This document shows, piece by piece, positions 12,740 to 25,752 of a stretch of 64,000 nucleotides of DNA; the stretch's first letter is position 1; each line of letters opens with the position of its first letter. The notes under the pieces were generated by a model that was not told the origin of the DNA, ran no database searches, and saw only the letters and a list, made by a program, of their open reading frames with translations. Both the position numbers and the translations under genes were made by a program. The stretch lies in assembly GCA_902806565.1 (NCBI GenBank), contig CADCXA010000030.1, positions 1,302,001 through 1,366,000 on the forward strand, written 5' to 3'. This stretch comes from Hypoxylon rubiginosum. Taxonomy: Eukaryota > Ascomycota > Sordariomycetes > Xylariales > Hypoxylaceae.

Positions 12740-14896
12740 TCACGCCGCCGCTCGGATAATAAAGCCGTCATCATCACTCACCCTCTCTTTCTCTTCCTCC
12801 AGCGTCTCCTCCGTGATAGTGGGGAGCGGAGCCTTAACGTGAACGTGGCCGCGCTCGATATCTCTCTGCAGGGCGTCGAGGCGACTAATGTTGCCACCGC
12901 TGCTACCGCTATTGCCGTCCTTCTTCATCGTCGTCGTCGTCGCCGTCTCGCGACGCCTCCAGGCGGGGACGCCCGAGTCGAAGACGTCGTCCATCTCCTC
13001 GAGCGCGACGCCCTTGGTCTCGTGGGCGCACAGGGACACGTGGACGCAGGCGGCGGCGTTGAAGGCGGCGAAGAGCATGTACGTCTTCCAGCCGACGGCC
13101 CACAGCAGCGGCGGCGCCGCGAACGCGAGCGCCGTGTTCCACAGCCAGTTGGACGCCGTGCTCGCGCTCACGCCCATCGCTCGTACCCTGGAAGGGAAGA
13201 TCTCGGCCGTGTACGTCCACGACGTCGGCCCCCACGTCGTCGCGAACGTGGCCACCAGCAGGTACGAGCACGCCACGATGGCGGACGACACGGGCTTGTT
13301 GTCCGCCACGACCCACGGTATGTCGCCGCTGCCCCGGCCGTCGTTCGGCTGGCCGTATATGGCTTGTAGAATCCCTGTCCAGTATTAATATTAATATGCA
13401 GTGACGGGACGGGTCCTGGATGCGAGGTTGGTATTTACCCGAAGTGAACAAGAGCAGCATCATGAAGCAAGACCCGAAAATCAGTGTAGGTCGACGTCCA
13501 ATCTTGTCTAAATACATGATAGCGGGTAGTGTAAACACCACGTTGATCACGTACTGAACCGAGGCGGTCGTGAGGGGGGATCCGATCCGTGCTTCTTCCA
13601 CTGTAAGCGATGAAGATTAGTATATGCCATTCAAAGATGCGATTGTGAGCCATTAAACTGGCTCCAGATGATACTGGCAAGCTTAATTACGGCACGTATA
13701 TGGTTTAAAACACTTACTGATGTAAATGATATAATACATCATGATGTTAACTCCACTTAACTAACATTCGACGATTTCGAGTCAGTGCGAAGATTCCATG
13801 CGCCATGTCGATCGATGAAAACGTACCTGCGACCACATCTGTATACTCATACCTAGGACCACTCGCTTGAGAATACGAGGTTGGACGAGGGCCTGGAGGC
13901 CGTACAAGGCCTGCTCCCGCTCAAACCGCAGCGCCTCCTCGATCTCCTTGTACTCGGCAAGGACCTTCGGGTGGTTCACGTCGCCGCCGCCATGTATGAG
14001 ACCCAAGACCTGAATAGCCTCGTCCCACCGGTCCTTTGACGCGAGCCACCTCGGGCTATAGGGGAAGAAGAACAGCCCGACGAAAAGAACGACGGCCGGG
14101 ATCGTCTGGACAGCCCACGGGATTCGGAAAGCGGCCTCCGGCTGGCGGGGGTCGTCGGGTCCGCCGCCGACCTGCGCCGCGCCGTACTGGATGAAGTACT
14201 GGATCAGTATGCCCCACGTGATAGCCCACTGCTGCAGGGAGACGACCCGGCCGCGGATCTCCTTCGGCGCGATTTCGGACTGGTATATGGGGACGATCGA
14301 CGAGGCGATACCGACGCAGAAGCCGGCGATGACCCGACCGGTGCAGAGCATTGCTACATTTTGAGCAGCACTTTGAATGCTAGGGGGTAGGCATATGTTA
14401 GCTCGATCATTCCGCAATCAGGTCATAGCACGTAAAGCCATATGAGAGTTATTAGAAACACATTTTGGAGATGCCATACATTGAGCCGATGATCCAGAGG
14501 ATGCACGCGATTTGGAGAGCGACCTTGCGAGAAAACCTGTCGGCGATGAAGGAGCTCGCAAGCGACCCTAACCCCGTGCCCGGTAAATATTAGTTCCTAG
14601 GATGCTCTGCCCGGAGAGATTTTGAGTAATCCTAACCGATGAACGAGCCAGCAGGCATAGATGCGGTAATCCCGCCCTGATAATACGAAACGGGATGGCC
14701 AAAGTATCGCTTGTATGCGCTAGTGCCTATGACGCCGCTCATGGAGCTGATATCGAAGCCGAATAGCCCGCCGCCTCGATATCAGGGGGTCAGAAATCAG
14801 CAATTGGCCAAATACCCGTTAATTCGGGCCGCGATTCGGTAACTCACCAATGGCAGCGAAGCCGCATATGAAGTATACATTGCTAGCTTGGTACAT
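12740..14896 (-). CDS. MFS sugar (hexose) transporter
   Basis: Proton-coupled or facilitative uptake of hexoses across the plasma membrane. Seven exons close in frame: 14896-14848, 14774-14637, 14567-14480, 14379-13827, 13760-13718, 13600-13439 and 13374-12740, giving 555 residues with about 12 hydrophobic segments. Family hallmarks are GGGLFGFDISSMSGVIGT in helix 1, SFIADRFSRK in the first loop, IYQSEIAPKEIRGR after helix 4, PYSPRWLA (a PESPRW variant with Tyr for Glu) at the central loop, QLSGVNIMMYY in helix 7, and TAEIFPSRVRAMG and ETKG near the end. Start is the ATG just before YQASNVYF. The last exon is markedly more GC-rich than the rest, which creates long meaningless frames on the other strand. 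The C-terminal tail of about 80 residues is hydrophilic and probably cytosolic. Confidence 0.93.
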
Positions 14897-17025
14897 GGCA
14901 ATGATTGAGATGCGTTGACGGCGACTATCTTCCTAGGAGGAGGTCTTTTTGTTGGAGTGATGGTGTTGGTGAAGATTAGTGAAGAAAGACAACGCAATCG
15001 CTCAACTTCCGCTGTATTGGTTTCGGTATTACAACAAGAAGAATAAATACCACGGTAGGTACGTACGGAGTAATGGGACACAGCCACGCCGATTCTACTC
15101 AATAACGGAAGTTTGCCTGTTACATGGCGTAGTCACACAACCCCCATAAGTCCCCGTGTGATCACGAACAGACAGCGCATCTGTCAATACCGTAGGATGA
15201 GTATAGGATACCCCGTTCGAATCATGGGATGATCGCACCAATTCCTGGCACGAGTGACGGCTACCTGGAAGGCGGGATGCCCACCTAGGTGCCTGGCATA
15301 AGAGAAAAGGAGGCTTATTTGATAAATGCACCTAGGAGGTAAAGAGAGTGACGTGTAGATATATGTACCTCGGCATGTAGTTAAGGCCGTAAGGCCTAGG
15401 CTGCAAGCCCGGATTCGAACAACTACCTTCTCTGGCCTGTTGGCCTATCGGTAGCTGAAGCTATCTCCCGGTCGTAAGTATCTACTCGACCTATTTATAC
15501 ATACTAGGTATGTGTAAGATGCTGGACTCGAATCCGGATCGGTACCTGGCAGCCCACATGGCCCGATATGTGGCCACCCGCCGTTGACAGATACGTAACT
15601 ACCTAGTATGTCGTCTGCCTCACTGAAGTTCGCGTATGCCAGACATAGCTGGGTGAACCCTAGAATAACTGTGATCTGTTTGACTCGGCGTACAAGGCTT
15701 GATATCTCACTGCTTTTTATGATTAAGCTTGGCACACACTTCAGATGATCAATTGTCGTACGTACCTGGTAGGTAGTCAGATTTCATCATAGACATGTAT
15801 GCGTGCCGATAGGCCAGGGGATGAGAGCCCGACAGACTGGGTAGGCCAGATATTGATTGGCTTATTTCGGGCTCAGGGGTAGAAAGGTAGCACGTCGGCT
15901 TCTTTCATCCACTATTCCAGCAGGCCATGTCGGTAACCTGCATATCTCGAGGATACAAGTGCTTTCTCAGGTTGCACCGCGTCGATCACTTTGAGACCGT
16001 CTGCAATCACCCTCGACCTCGATCTAGAGATATGCGCAAGGGGGATAATTTCCCCATAGGCGGATCCCGAGAATGTGCCTACTCACGTGGCGAACACCAT
16101 TTCGGTGTCGTGTATTGCTAGAGTGAAAACGTGATGTGTTGCAACGGAACGTAGCGAAACTCGATCTCGATACATTCATTATCTCGCACTTGCGGTCCTA
16201 ACGGTAACACGATCGCGATACGGTACCTACTTAGGTAGGCAATTAAGTCTCGAGGTCTTTCGTTATTCCCTCCCCGAAGCCAAGCACGCGGCGCAGCATC
16301 CGGTGAGAAAATGAGCGAGGCCAAAACGTTCGTCATAAACGTAATTGGCCTCCCCGACTAGAACAGACACTACACTCAATGAGTAAGTAGTGAGAGTTAT
16401 TTCCCACATAGAACATAACCTATGAATCGTTAGTATGAAGTTAAATACTGTATTGCTGTAGCCACAGGTATCTGAAGGCCGGAGCTTGATCGATCCAGAG
16501 CATTTTTAACCTAGTCAGCAGATATATCAGTCACGTCTGATCTCTCCACTAGAGAATAGTTTCAAGTAGAGAGTAGAAAAAAATGCGAATTCTGAATTTC
16601 CCCTTACCACTTGGCTCATGACCACCTATAATGGTCGCTGCATTGGAGCAAGGGGGAGGAAGAAATGCGACGCAAAAAACTCGGCAGCGGCATGGGGTGT
16701 GTCGGCCAAGTTTCGGGTCCTATCATACATGGCATTCCCCTTCCGACGAGTGATTCGTACTGGAAATCTCGTCACCTAGAAGGGAAAAGGAAAAATAAGA
16801 AATAAAGAAATTGGTATCTTCATGCACTCCGTTGCGGTCCGAAAACGCCGTGTCCATGGTGCAAAGAGCCGCCGGGTCTAGTGCCGAGTATAACCTTCAA
16901 CAAAACGCCGATAAAAGCCTCCTTATAATCCTGTGGTTCGTGACGAAGGGTGGTCCAGTATGTCAGAACAATTTCGAAATGTAAGTCGAGCTGTGGCCAA
17001 GTTGCCAACGTTATGCTGGCTAGAG
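14897..17025. other. Intergenic, no supported gene
   Basis: About 2.1 kb. The left end must hold the transporter promoter and the right end the 3' UTR of the poly(A) polymerase gene. Open frames are short (under about 100 codons) and show no recognisable protein features. TACCTAGGTA-like motifs occur around 15280-15340, 15515 and 16228. Two TTCGAA/TCGAAT T-loop-like words (15410 and 15528) do not fold into tRNAs. Confidence 0.55.
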
Positions 17026-19629
17026 CTACCACATGCTGCGCTTTGTGGGCGCATATTCACGCAGGCCTTGCGCCGCTAGACGCTCCAAGTAGGTTCGCTG
17101 GTCTACGAAGCACGAATAGCCACCTGCAAACAATGGTGCCAGGATGGTCTGGCCCGAGTCTTCTGGAAATCCCTGTGCAAGCTTCTCCATTCGGTCTCGG
17201 ATAGTCGAGTGCGCTCTTGAGAAGCTGTCCATAATCGTTGGAGTGTTTTTGGATCCTCCAGCAATGTCGTTCTCGGGGTTGTTGGGATCCAGGATGGACA
17301 GTCGGTCCATATTGCGATAAACAATAGAGCTAACGGCGTTCTATATCAATGTATTAGCGTGTATCGCAGGGGCAGCTCTATACTACTCACCTTGGGGACG
17401 AGACCAGGGGGATTCATGCGAATGGCTACCGTCTCGTACTGAAAATGATTGCCGTAGTAGTCGAAAAACTCCATGAGAAGCTCGCCAAGGTGGAGTTCAG
17501 GGCGCATAGAGCGGCTTTGGACCTGGGGCATTTGGTTGAGTAGATTGACAACCATGCAGATAATAGAGAAACCGCCAATTCCGCCGTTGACTGGTTCATT
17601 CAAACCTCGCATTAGAAGAAATTGTTTGATGAGAGCTACCAGAATAGGCATCACAGGGTATTTTTCTTTCCAGTCCAGAAAGGTTCCGACAGCATTAGCG
17701 CCATCTAGCTTCTCGAACGAAATGTCAACCTTTAACCCGGTTTCGTTATCGGTGAATTTGATCAGGGGAACTTTCGCATTGGCGATGACCTCTACCTCCT
17801 CCATGTAGGCAGCATTATAGTTAATCAAGTGACTCTTAAGGGCATAGAGGTGGGTCTTCCTGCCGTACTTCGCACCTTGACCACGGGTAAAGCTATCCGA
17901 GCAGATAGCAATGTCCATATCACCGGTGGGGAGATACAAGCCAGACATGTACGATCCGAATGGGAAAACCTTGGCGTCTGACCACTTCTTCTTGATGAGT
18001 TTCGTGAGGTTCTTAACCATCAACTCACGGACATGCTGCTCGTAACTTCGGGGTCGAACCCATTCGTAAAAATCCATGATTTCCTTGTGTAGGCTGGGAA
18101 ATATTAGCAGGAGTTATTAAGAAGACCAGGTGGCAGGCCTACCGTGTAGCCATAGACAATGTCTTCGAATGGTCGTCTACCGCCCAAGGGCAGGGATTCT
18201 CATCGCTCACAGCTTTCCATAGGTACACAACCCCTCCGTCGGCGCGCATCTTGCTTACTGGTTTCAGTGACGTGTGGGGCAGCTTGATTACGTCGTCGAA
18301 AGTGCGCTTTCGATTGCCAAGTGAAGTAGAAGCTGTAAGGTCAACCGGATTGTTCTTGGTACCCGACACAGCCGAGTTGGTCTTCGCAGGCTCTCTGCTT
18401 TCGGTTCTCTGTTGATCAGATGTAGAAACGGGGGGTTTAGGTGGAAGTGACGAGGCCCCACTTAGCGTAGTCGATACATGTTTGTCAAGTGTGGATTGTC
18501 GAGCACTTGTCTCGGCAGCTGCGCCATTTGGCCCAGTTTGGGACTTCCGTTTCGCACCGTCCTTGTCCTTGACTTTATCACCATCATCGCTAAAATCGCA
18601 GGAAATGAAGTCTAACCCCTCAGTCTGTAGCGCCGGCTTTTTAGCTTCTGCTTCAACACGTGCTTTGCGAATTAGATGAACCATGTCCTTCTTCTTGCGC
18701 GTACTCTCGTCGGGAGGGGGGAGTGCCGTGTACGGATCCGGATTCGACCATCTCGGCACCTCTTGCTCTGCATTCGACGGCACGGTAGCCGACGTGCGCG
18801 CGCGCTTGCTTGCAGGCTCAGCTACTTCCGAGTCAGACCCTTCCGAAATGTCCATCTCAGTTTCGTCACTATCCGAAAGCTCATCGACATCTCTGTATGT
18901 TGCTCGTGCTATTGTGTCACCCAACATTAGTTCCGGTTGATAGTCGTAGTTCTTGACCAGAAGCTCCCGGGCCGAAGGCATAGTCTTTTCTCTCTGCTTT
19001 CGCCCTCGATACGCTGGGTTCCTATCACGGCGCGGCCGGCGTTCTTGTCGCTCATCCCGGATTTGCCTACGCTCTTCGTCACGGCGCTGGGCATCGCGAG
19101 TAGGAGCAAATCTACTACGTCTTCGATGCGACGCGTTCCGTTCATCGTCGTAACTATACGAATCATGAGTACTGGGATTTCGTTTCTGGCGATGATATGG
19201 CTCATACGCTCTTGAGCCCTGCTGTTCTCGCTCTGCAGGCCGATACGAGTCGATGCCAGGGGGACGGTCAACATGGAAGGTGAAGTCACCCTGAGGAGGT
19301 CGATAATTATCTCGGTCGTGATAATCTCCATTGTCTCGACGGCGATCATCTCCATTGTCTCGGCGGCGGTCATCGGATTGGGACTGTCGCAGGCCGGAGT
19401 AAGGACCGCGGAATTGGTATACGTCTCGGCGATCTGGCTGTGATTGGTTAAGGTAGCCGGTCCATGATTGCGACGGTTGCGGTAGCGGCGGCGGCGGCTG
19501 CGGCTGCGATGGGGGCGGTGGGATAGCTCCGGGGGGTCCTCTCTGCGAAGAAGAGAATTCACCGTGGCTCGACTGGGTATAATGATGTTGATCCCCACCT
19601 GATGATGGCGTATAAGTATTCCCGTACAT
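17026..19629 (-). CDS. TRF4/PAPD5-type non-canonical poly(A) polymerase
   Basis: Nuclear nucleotidyltransferase of the TRAMP type, which adds short oligo(A) tails that mark RNAs for the exosome. Exons 19629-18143, 18093-17391 and 17340-17026 give 834 residues. The catalytic module follows exon 2: LHKEIMDFYEWVRPR, then the GS motif FGSYMSGLYLPTGDMDIAI (Gly-Ser at about 542-543, Asp 554 and 556) and the third Asp in LKVDISFE at about 619. The PAP-associated core follows (GGIGGFSIICMVVNLL, LGELLMEFFDYYGNHF). The first ~490 residues are unusually long and low-complexity: Pro/Gln runs, several copies of DRRRDNGD, then Arg/Glu/Asp-rich sequence ending in a basic patch. It is probably disordered and RNA-binding. 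The intron of 49 bases after residue 495 restores ATRLHKEI, the expected lead into the catalytic domain. Confidence 0.9.
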
Positions 19630-20823
19630 CTTGAATACCCTTGATGATAGCTGACCTTGAGACAGGAGGAGAGTATTCGAGGTGTGAAGAAGAAGAAAAA
19701 CCTAAAATTCACGGATGCGACAAAGTCAGGTTCGGGTCCTTGCTGATCCAGAACGCGACTTCGCAATTGGCCTAGCTTTTCGGCTATGCTTCGGAAGATA
19801 AGCGCAGAATGATCTGACCTGGAAGTACCTCGGGAAATTAATGGGCTCTTTAAGTTTACCGCTTTACCTTGTGCTGCAAGGGCAAGGGCAAAAGAGTAAA
19901 ATGATGCTGCTGTATTTCTTAAGTACACTAATTCTAGCATACAATTACGTGACCAGAAGTGTCCGTCAGTCGCAGAGTTTGTTTTCAAAAGAGCGTAAAT
20001 TGATGCTGCAGACATTTTGTGGCCGTTTGTGGAGAGCTCACGTGGATTTGGCAATAGGAGGCATTACGTAACCAGCCCAACAAGATCCTACAGTGTATTC
20101 ACATGCATTCGCCGCATTCACCACACTTGATGCTTGTAACAACAGCCGTCCTCATATCAGATTTCTACCTTACCTAAATTGTGAGCAATTTGGCGTACTT
20201 GTAGCATAATCTACTACATGGTGACGGTTCTTCAGCTTCAAATCCAGCCAACGGCAATGATGACTAGCTACAGAATTTGGCCGTCGCATATATATTTGTG
20301 TCACCATATTCCGATCGCGTAGGGGTATGACACAGGATTAACGAACCCAGACAGGTTTCCGTATATTCAACACCTCATAAAATGCATCGCAACAATGATG
20401 AGTGCTGTCCATAACCATACTTACCTTAGTCACCCATCTACATGTTCATATATGGACTTGACTTGCTAACTCGGTCCGACCAAGTGTCTTGTGCCCCTGA
20501 ATGCGCGTAGCACTCCCATTTTCCCCAGTCTACTTTATATGTACATCCTTCGAATATCATGGAAGCAAGGTAAATATTACACATCAAATACCGACCCCAT
20601 GGGGAATAAGGACGCTACGGTAATATGCCGCCTCATCTATGGTTGGGCTGTTCCATTGCCTCCCACTGGCTGCTTAATTTTCCCATATTGTCGCGGATCG
20701 CTAGGCGCCGTCCCCCCTAATTGGTCTTGTGATGTTCTGCCTATAAGTGAACTCCCATTCCTCAGTTGGTACAGCACTTCGACGTATTAACCTCAATTAC
20801 CTCGGACGCGCACCAGAGTAATC
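19630..20823. other. Intergenic with two divergent promoters
   Basis: About 1.2 kb between the divergent poly(A) polymerase and LPMO genes. A long minus-strand frame that overlaps the polymerase N-terminus and extends to 20054 is a frame-shifted shadow of the repetitive Arg/Asp region. Nothing else is supported. Confidence 0.5.
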
Positions 20824-21667
20824 ATGAAGGTTCAGTCGATCATCCTCGGCCTCGCGGCCCTGGCATCTGGCCACACTATCTTCCAGAAGGTGTCGGTCAA
20901 CGGCGCCGACCAAGGCCAGCTCAAGGGCGTCCGCGCTCCCGACAGCGACTATCCCATCCAGAATGTCAACGATGCCGCCTTCGCTTGCAACAAGGATATC
21001 AAGCATACCGACAGCACCGTTATCACAGTGCCGGCCGGTGCCAAAGTCGGTGCATGGTGGGGCCATGTCATTGGTGGTGCTCAGACGGCCAACGACCCTG
21101 ACAATCCTATCGCGAAGAGTCACAAGGGTAAGTCAAGGGAGTTTAGGCCTTCCAACTACCAGGATTGGCTAATAGATCAGGCCCGATTATGGTGTACCTT
21201 GCCAAGGTCGACAACGCCGCGACCGCGCAGACGACTGGTCTCAAGTGGTTCAAGGTTGCCGAAGATGGACTCAGCAACGGGCAGTGGGCGGTCGATAAGA
21301 TGATCGCCAACAACGGCTGGCACTACTTCACCATGCCGACATGCGTTGCGCCAGGTGACTACCTCATGCGTGTTGAGACCATTGCTCTCCACGGCGCGCA
21401 ATCGCAAGGTCAAGCTCAGTTCTACATGGAATGCGCACAGTAAGACATCCTCTTCCCGCACCTTTTCACGAGACCGAGCATCTAACAAGCGACAGAATTC
21501 GTATCACCGGATCCGGAACGAACGCTGGCTCGAACTTTGTTAGTTTCCCCGGTGCTTACTCGGCTAACGACCCTGGTATTCTTGTTTCTATCTACGACAC
21601 CACCGGAAACCCGTACATGGGTGGCAAACCCTACACTATTCCGGGACCACGGCCCCTGACTTGTTAA
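20824..21667 (+). CDS. AA9 lytic polysaccharide monooxygenase
   Basis: Secreted copper enzyme that oxidatively cleaves cellulose or related beta-glucans. Exons 20824-21127, 21181-21439 and 21496-21667 give 244 residues. The signal peptide [16 protein letters not shown] ends directly before His17, the N-terminal copper ligand of the mature enzyme. The second ligand is His81 in WWGHVIGG. The axial region is QFYMEC (Gln181, Tyr183), with the second-sphere His172 in ALHGAQ. Cys55 and Cys186 are placed for the conserved disulfide. There is no carbohydrate-binding module or linker, so this is a catalytic domain only. Both introns restore family-conserved joints ([13 protein letters not shown] and ECAQIRITG), which supports the model. 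Confidence 0.95.
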
Positions 21668-21991
21668 GTTCTCGCCTATTGTATGTGGCGCTCTGGTGCT
21701 TTCCATTATCCGTCAAGACTCTACCCGGGTGATTAAAGGAGAACCTAGTGGCCAGAATACTGTTTAGCTCGTGAATATATGACACTTTGGTAGCTTTGTA
21801 TATCACACTCATACCAAAGTTACGCCCAGTACGTGTTGCTGCATATAAAAAAGCTACCAAGTCTCGAAAGAAAATGCGGTACAATAATTTTCACCAAAGT
21901 CATTGTCGTAATTCATCCGTAAAGTACCCAAAATACCCCGTTTGCGGTGTGATTCTCCGGCCACAAGATGCATCTCAACCTATGTTGTTCC
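21668..21991. other. Short gap between convergent genes
   Basis: About 320 bases of probable 3' UTR from both sides. No gene, repeat or RNA is seen. Confidence 0.5.
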
Positions 21992-24004
21992 TCAAACTGC
22001 ATCGCTCTTGACTGCCCGAACAAATTTCAAGACGCCCTGTTCATTCTCCCTAAACTCAACATAGACGCCTTTTGCGAGTCTCTCTAAGTTATCAGCATCA
22101 GCTCTTGTATGCGGTGACTGCATATCCAAGTTGCTCTCCTCGAGGCCGTGGAATAAAAGAGCCAACGCAGAAGATCGGAATAACGGTTGGTGCCAAGTGG
22201 CCACTATGGAGATGACCAGCAACAAGAGCGTTAAGAACGCTTCCCCGATTGGCACCGTAATCCAGGGCCACTCGACGTGCCAGTAGGTCTCCTGGAAGAA
22301 GGCTTGGCCGGGGAATATGACGGCCTCTTCGTTATCGCCCGGAGAAGAGCTTCTGATCTGATTGGTGAGAGTTTCCTCGAGATTCTTGGTGAAGTTTGCC
22401 AGGTTTGCGTAGTAGAGGAACTCGCCGAATTTGGTATCGGATTCAAATTGCTCGTCGTCCGTCAGAGGCGAATGTAACTCGCGACTGAACAGCTCGTTTA
22501 CAAAGATCCAGAGACCATTTCGCAAAGATATAGAGATATTAAACAAGGTCTGCGCCGAATCTGCTTGGTATGGCTCGTACTTGAATATTCCAGCCCCAAC
22601 TATGGTATCGGATAGAGAGAAATCGTAATGGTAGAGTGGCTCGGAGGTGTACGGAGCGTCTTTTATTCCAGCGGGAGACGCGACGACCTTTTCATAGTTT
22701 CTGAGGCACCAGTTAAGTTCAATCGAGAAGAAGAGTCGCTGGGTATTGTAGGGGTCGGTCGCATTTTCCATGCCAATGCCGTTCAAAATAGTTCCATTAT
22801 AAATAGTATTCAACAATCCAACCGAATGGAATAGGGTCGTGCCCCCGTTATTCCTATTCACGTCCATAGTGATGTTGCTTCCCTTTGGAAAGGTGTAGCT
22901 GTACAATGTCGAGTTAAGTTGATGCTCCTTAACATCGTTCGTGACGTTACGGAAATTTGCACAGACAGCCAGGGTACTGAATTGCTCCCAGGTGCATTGT
23001 GTTGCCGGCTCGGGGCACTGGAAATTGACATCTGGGACAGAACCAACTAGGCCATTGGCGAGGGCTGTCTGGAGTTCCAAGATATGGGGGTTTGGATCCC
23101 GAGGTCCTATAAACGGTCAGATGAAATTAAAAAAAAATACGGAGCATATTGGGACACTGCTCATACCTCCATATCCTTGAATCGACGAAGACCAGATCGC
23201 CCTCGAGGTGTAATTCTCAGCTCTACCGATTTGCGCGGTAGCGTTGGCTAATGGTGCTTGCCTGTTCCTCGGTTCGAGAATTTGCTGCACACTGGGTTCT
23301 ATACCCAATGCTACCAGTGTGACGAAAGCTAGTGCCCACGCTGCGACAGCTTTGAGACGCCAGGAGAAAAGGAGTAGGAATGACCCCCAAGGCCCTCGAC
23401 TAGCATCGTCGTAAAGTTGAAGGTGGTCGAGAGCGTGCGGTCGGCGCTGGAAATGAGACCATTTCGCTTGACTGAGACACGATGCGATGGGTATCAGCAT
23501 AGCAGCCTTCGCAATGGTAGTGAGAACTGATATAAGGGAGTTAGGTCTGATGGCATACGGCCATAGCTCTATTGGCTGATCTTCGATCCTCTGCAAAACG
23601 CCGATGACTAGTCCAATACAGACGATACACAAAATAATTGCCCCTATTTCCCACCACCACCACCACCAAGCGGAAAGTAGAGTGAAACGCCTGGACTCCT
23701 GGGGATATTTAGTCTTTTCGGATGCCTCCGCCGGCTGCGTTTCTATTGTCTCTGGTATTGGGATACTTTGGGTATTTGTCGTAGCCGGAAAGCTATCTGG
23801 GTGGTCTGTAGTTGTGGAATGTCTTTCCGAGTCATTATATATACTATCTGTTGGAGATACTGGTATATAGGCGTTATTCCTTGCCTGGAATGCCCTTAGG
23901 TCGAAGTCTACCGGTAGCGTTTCGTCAGATTCGGAAGGCATATTGCCAGAAGCATGACGATTCCAAACCGGACTGTGGACTTCAGAGTCACTGTGGTAAG
24001 ACAT
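21992..24004 (-). CDS. DUF3176-family membrane protein
   Basis: Two exons, 24004-23167 and 23106-21992, joined by a GTATGA...TAG intron, encode 650 residues. The N-terminus of about 110 residues is Ser/Thr/Pro/Glu-rich and probably cytosolic. Next comes a run of six Trp and a membrane helix (EIGAIILCIVCIGLVIGVL), and then the block typical of this fungus-specific family: PNSLISVLTTIAKAAMLIPIASCLSQAKW and LQLYDDASRGPWGSF. A second and third helix follow, then a long extracellular domain rich in Asn-X-Ser/Thr sites and a last helix (FLTLLLLVISIVATWHQP) with a short tail. The poly-Trp run is coded by a (CCA)n tract and may vary in length. The function of the family is unknown. Confidence 0.85.
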
Positions 24005-24942
24005 TATAATGGGAGTGGAATGAAAATAAGTTTATCTCGAATGAAGCAATGAGTCTGCCTTTAAGATGGATTGATTGTTATGGTTATAGAAAACTCCAAA
24101 TACTCATATAGGTCTGATCAGTGAACTACTTGTATGCCTCATGGGGGCTGAGACCAGACGTAGCAAAGACACTGGCCCCATAGAGAGGCTGTACCTAAAT
24201 GCAGTGTTACATGATAGTGCCGAGCATTAATGTATTTACTACCCAGAGATGCATTCGGTTCTTGGATGTTTTGGCTACCACGCATCATCTTTATATAATT
24301 GGTAGGACTGGGTTTATTCTTAGACTTGGAGTACTATGTGGTTGTATCGGCCTGTGCATTTCAGTGTGACGTCTCACAGCAGAGATCCTCAGCCACGCCT
24401 GGTGGAACAAATGAAAATGGCCCATTTCACCAACGCCAATCTAATGAAAAACTATGTTCAGGTTTCTAGGCTGCTATTCCCAACGTCGTTTTAGATTAAT
24501 TTGCCAAGCAGGGGAGATTTTATTAGAACTATCATATCAAATCTGTAGCCTACTAGAACATATGTACACAGCACTTACTTCAATTTATTAAAAGGGGGCC
24601 CCTTATTAGGTACCGAGGTACCTAAGGTACGTTATGGCACTGGGAGCACCTTATGCAAGTTCCCGCCGGCTAATGCTCCTAAGACAGGGGTAGATGTGGG
24701 GGAACTCTTTTAACTGGTATTCGTATAGATTATATGCAACTATACAATATCCATCAAAGGGCTCAAAACTCCGCCTACAGCTCCGCTTGGTAGTAAAAAC
24801 CGGCCTTGGATGACGCTATCCCGGCGGCACAACCTCTGTCTTAAAAGTCGCAAGGAAATATTAACTGGCACATCAGCGGTGCATTTTTTACAACAATATT
24901 TACCTACTCATTATTACTACCACCGAGACTTAGACTATCGTT
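24005..24942. other. Intergenic, divergent promoters
   Basis: About 0.94 kb. A dense palindromic run, TAGGTACCGAGGTACCTAAGG, occupies about 24608-24628. No open frame looks coding. Confidence 0.5.
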
Positions 24943-25752
24943 ATGGCCAAAGACCAGAAAGACGAGGAGATCATCGCATTAGCCAAGACTCTTCGAGGGG
25001 TTCCTTGGTGCGAAGAGTACGAACGCATGATTTCTGGCATGCTGTAAGTGGCCTCACTCCGTCGCCCTCCTCAACAAGCTAAACCGAGACCAACTTTATA
25101 GGTACAATCCGTTACATCCGAAGTTGCTAGAGGGTCGTCACAAAGCGCGATGTGCCGCCCACAAGTTCAATAATCTTGACCCCAATACCGGTGACTTCGA
25201 ACAAGTCGCTGAGATACGGACCAACATGCTCACCGAGATCCTTGGTCGAGTTGGTCGCGGAACTTTCATTGAGGCCCCAATCTTGCCCGATTACGGCTGC
25301 AACGTTATCATCGGAGAAAACTGCTTTATGAACTTCAAGTCTGCATTCTTACCACTTTCCCCCGTACCTTGCGACTGACGTCTTCATTCAGCCTTACCAT
25401 CCTTGACACCAGTCTGGTCATCATCGGCGACCGCGTTCAGATGGGGCCTAACGTCAGCATCTACAGCGCCGGCCACGAGACCAGTGTGCTTTCGAGGATA
25501 AAGTTTGTTGAGTTTGGCCATCCTATTCGGATCGAAGACGATTGCTGGATCGGGGGCGGCGTTACCATTCTTCCCGGCGTTACCATCGGGCGAGGATGCA
25601 CGATTGGTGCTGGCTCGGTCGTGACCAAGAGCATCCCGCCGTATTCGGTCGCCATAGGTACACCTGCGAAGGTTATCAAGACGCTACCTACTGTCGAGCA
25701 AGAACTGGCGGATCCCAAGAATCCATACCGAGAAATGCCGGATCGCACATAA
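24943..25752 (+). CDS. Maltose/galactoside-type O-acetyltransferase
   Basis: Acetyl-CoA-dependent O-acetylation of a sugar, in the cytosol. Exons 24943-25043, 25102-25338 and 25392-25752 give 232 residues. The N-terminal maltose-acetyltransferase helix region (GVPWCEEYERMISGMLYNPLHPKLLEGRHKAR in pieces) is followed by left-handed beta-helix hexapeptides: ILPDYGCNVIIGENCFMNFN, TSLVIIGDRVQMGPNVSIY, IEDDCWIGGGVTILPGVTIG and GCTIGAGSVVTKSIP. The catalytic His is in the YSAGHET segment. The second intron uses the weaker donor GTCTGC, but the joint restores NFNLTILDTS, as in relatives. The length is typical for the family. The natural acceptor sugar is unknown. Confidence 0.92.

Noticed and set aside
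12839..13388. Plus-strand frames of 166-176 codons
   Set aside because: They lie opposite the GC-rich last exons of the sugar transporter, whose family motifs fix the true strand.
15405..15545. Two T-loop-like words (CGGATTCGAAC and its inverse)
   Set aside because: Neither has a pairing T-stem or any D, anticodon or acceptor arm.
18927..20054. 375-codon minus-strand frame
   Set aside because: It overlaps the N-terminus of the TRF4-type gene in another frame and consists of frame-shifted Arg/Asp-rich sequence.
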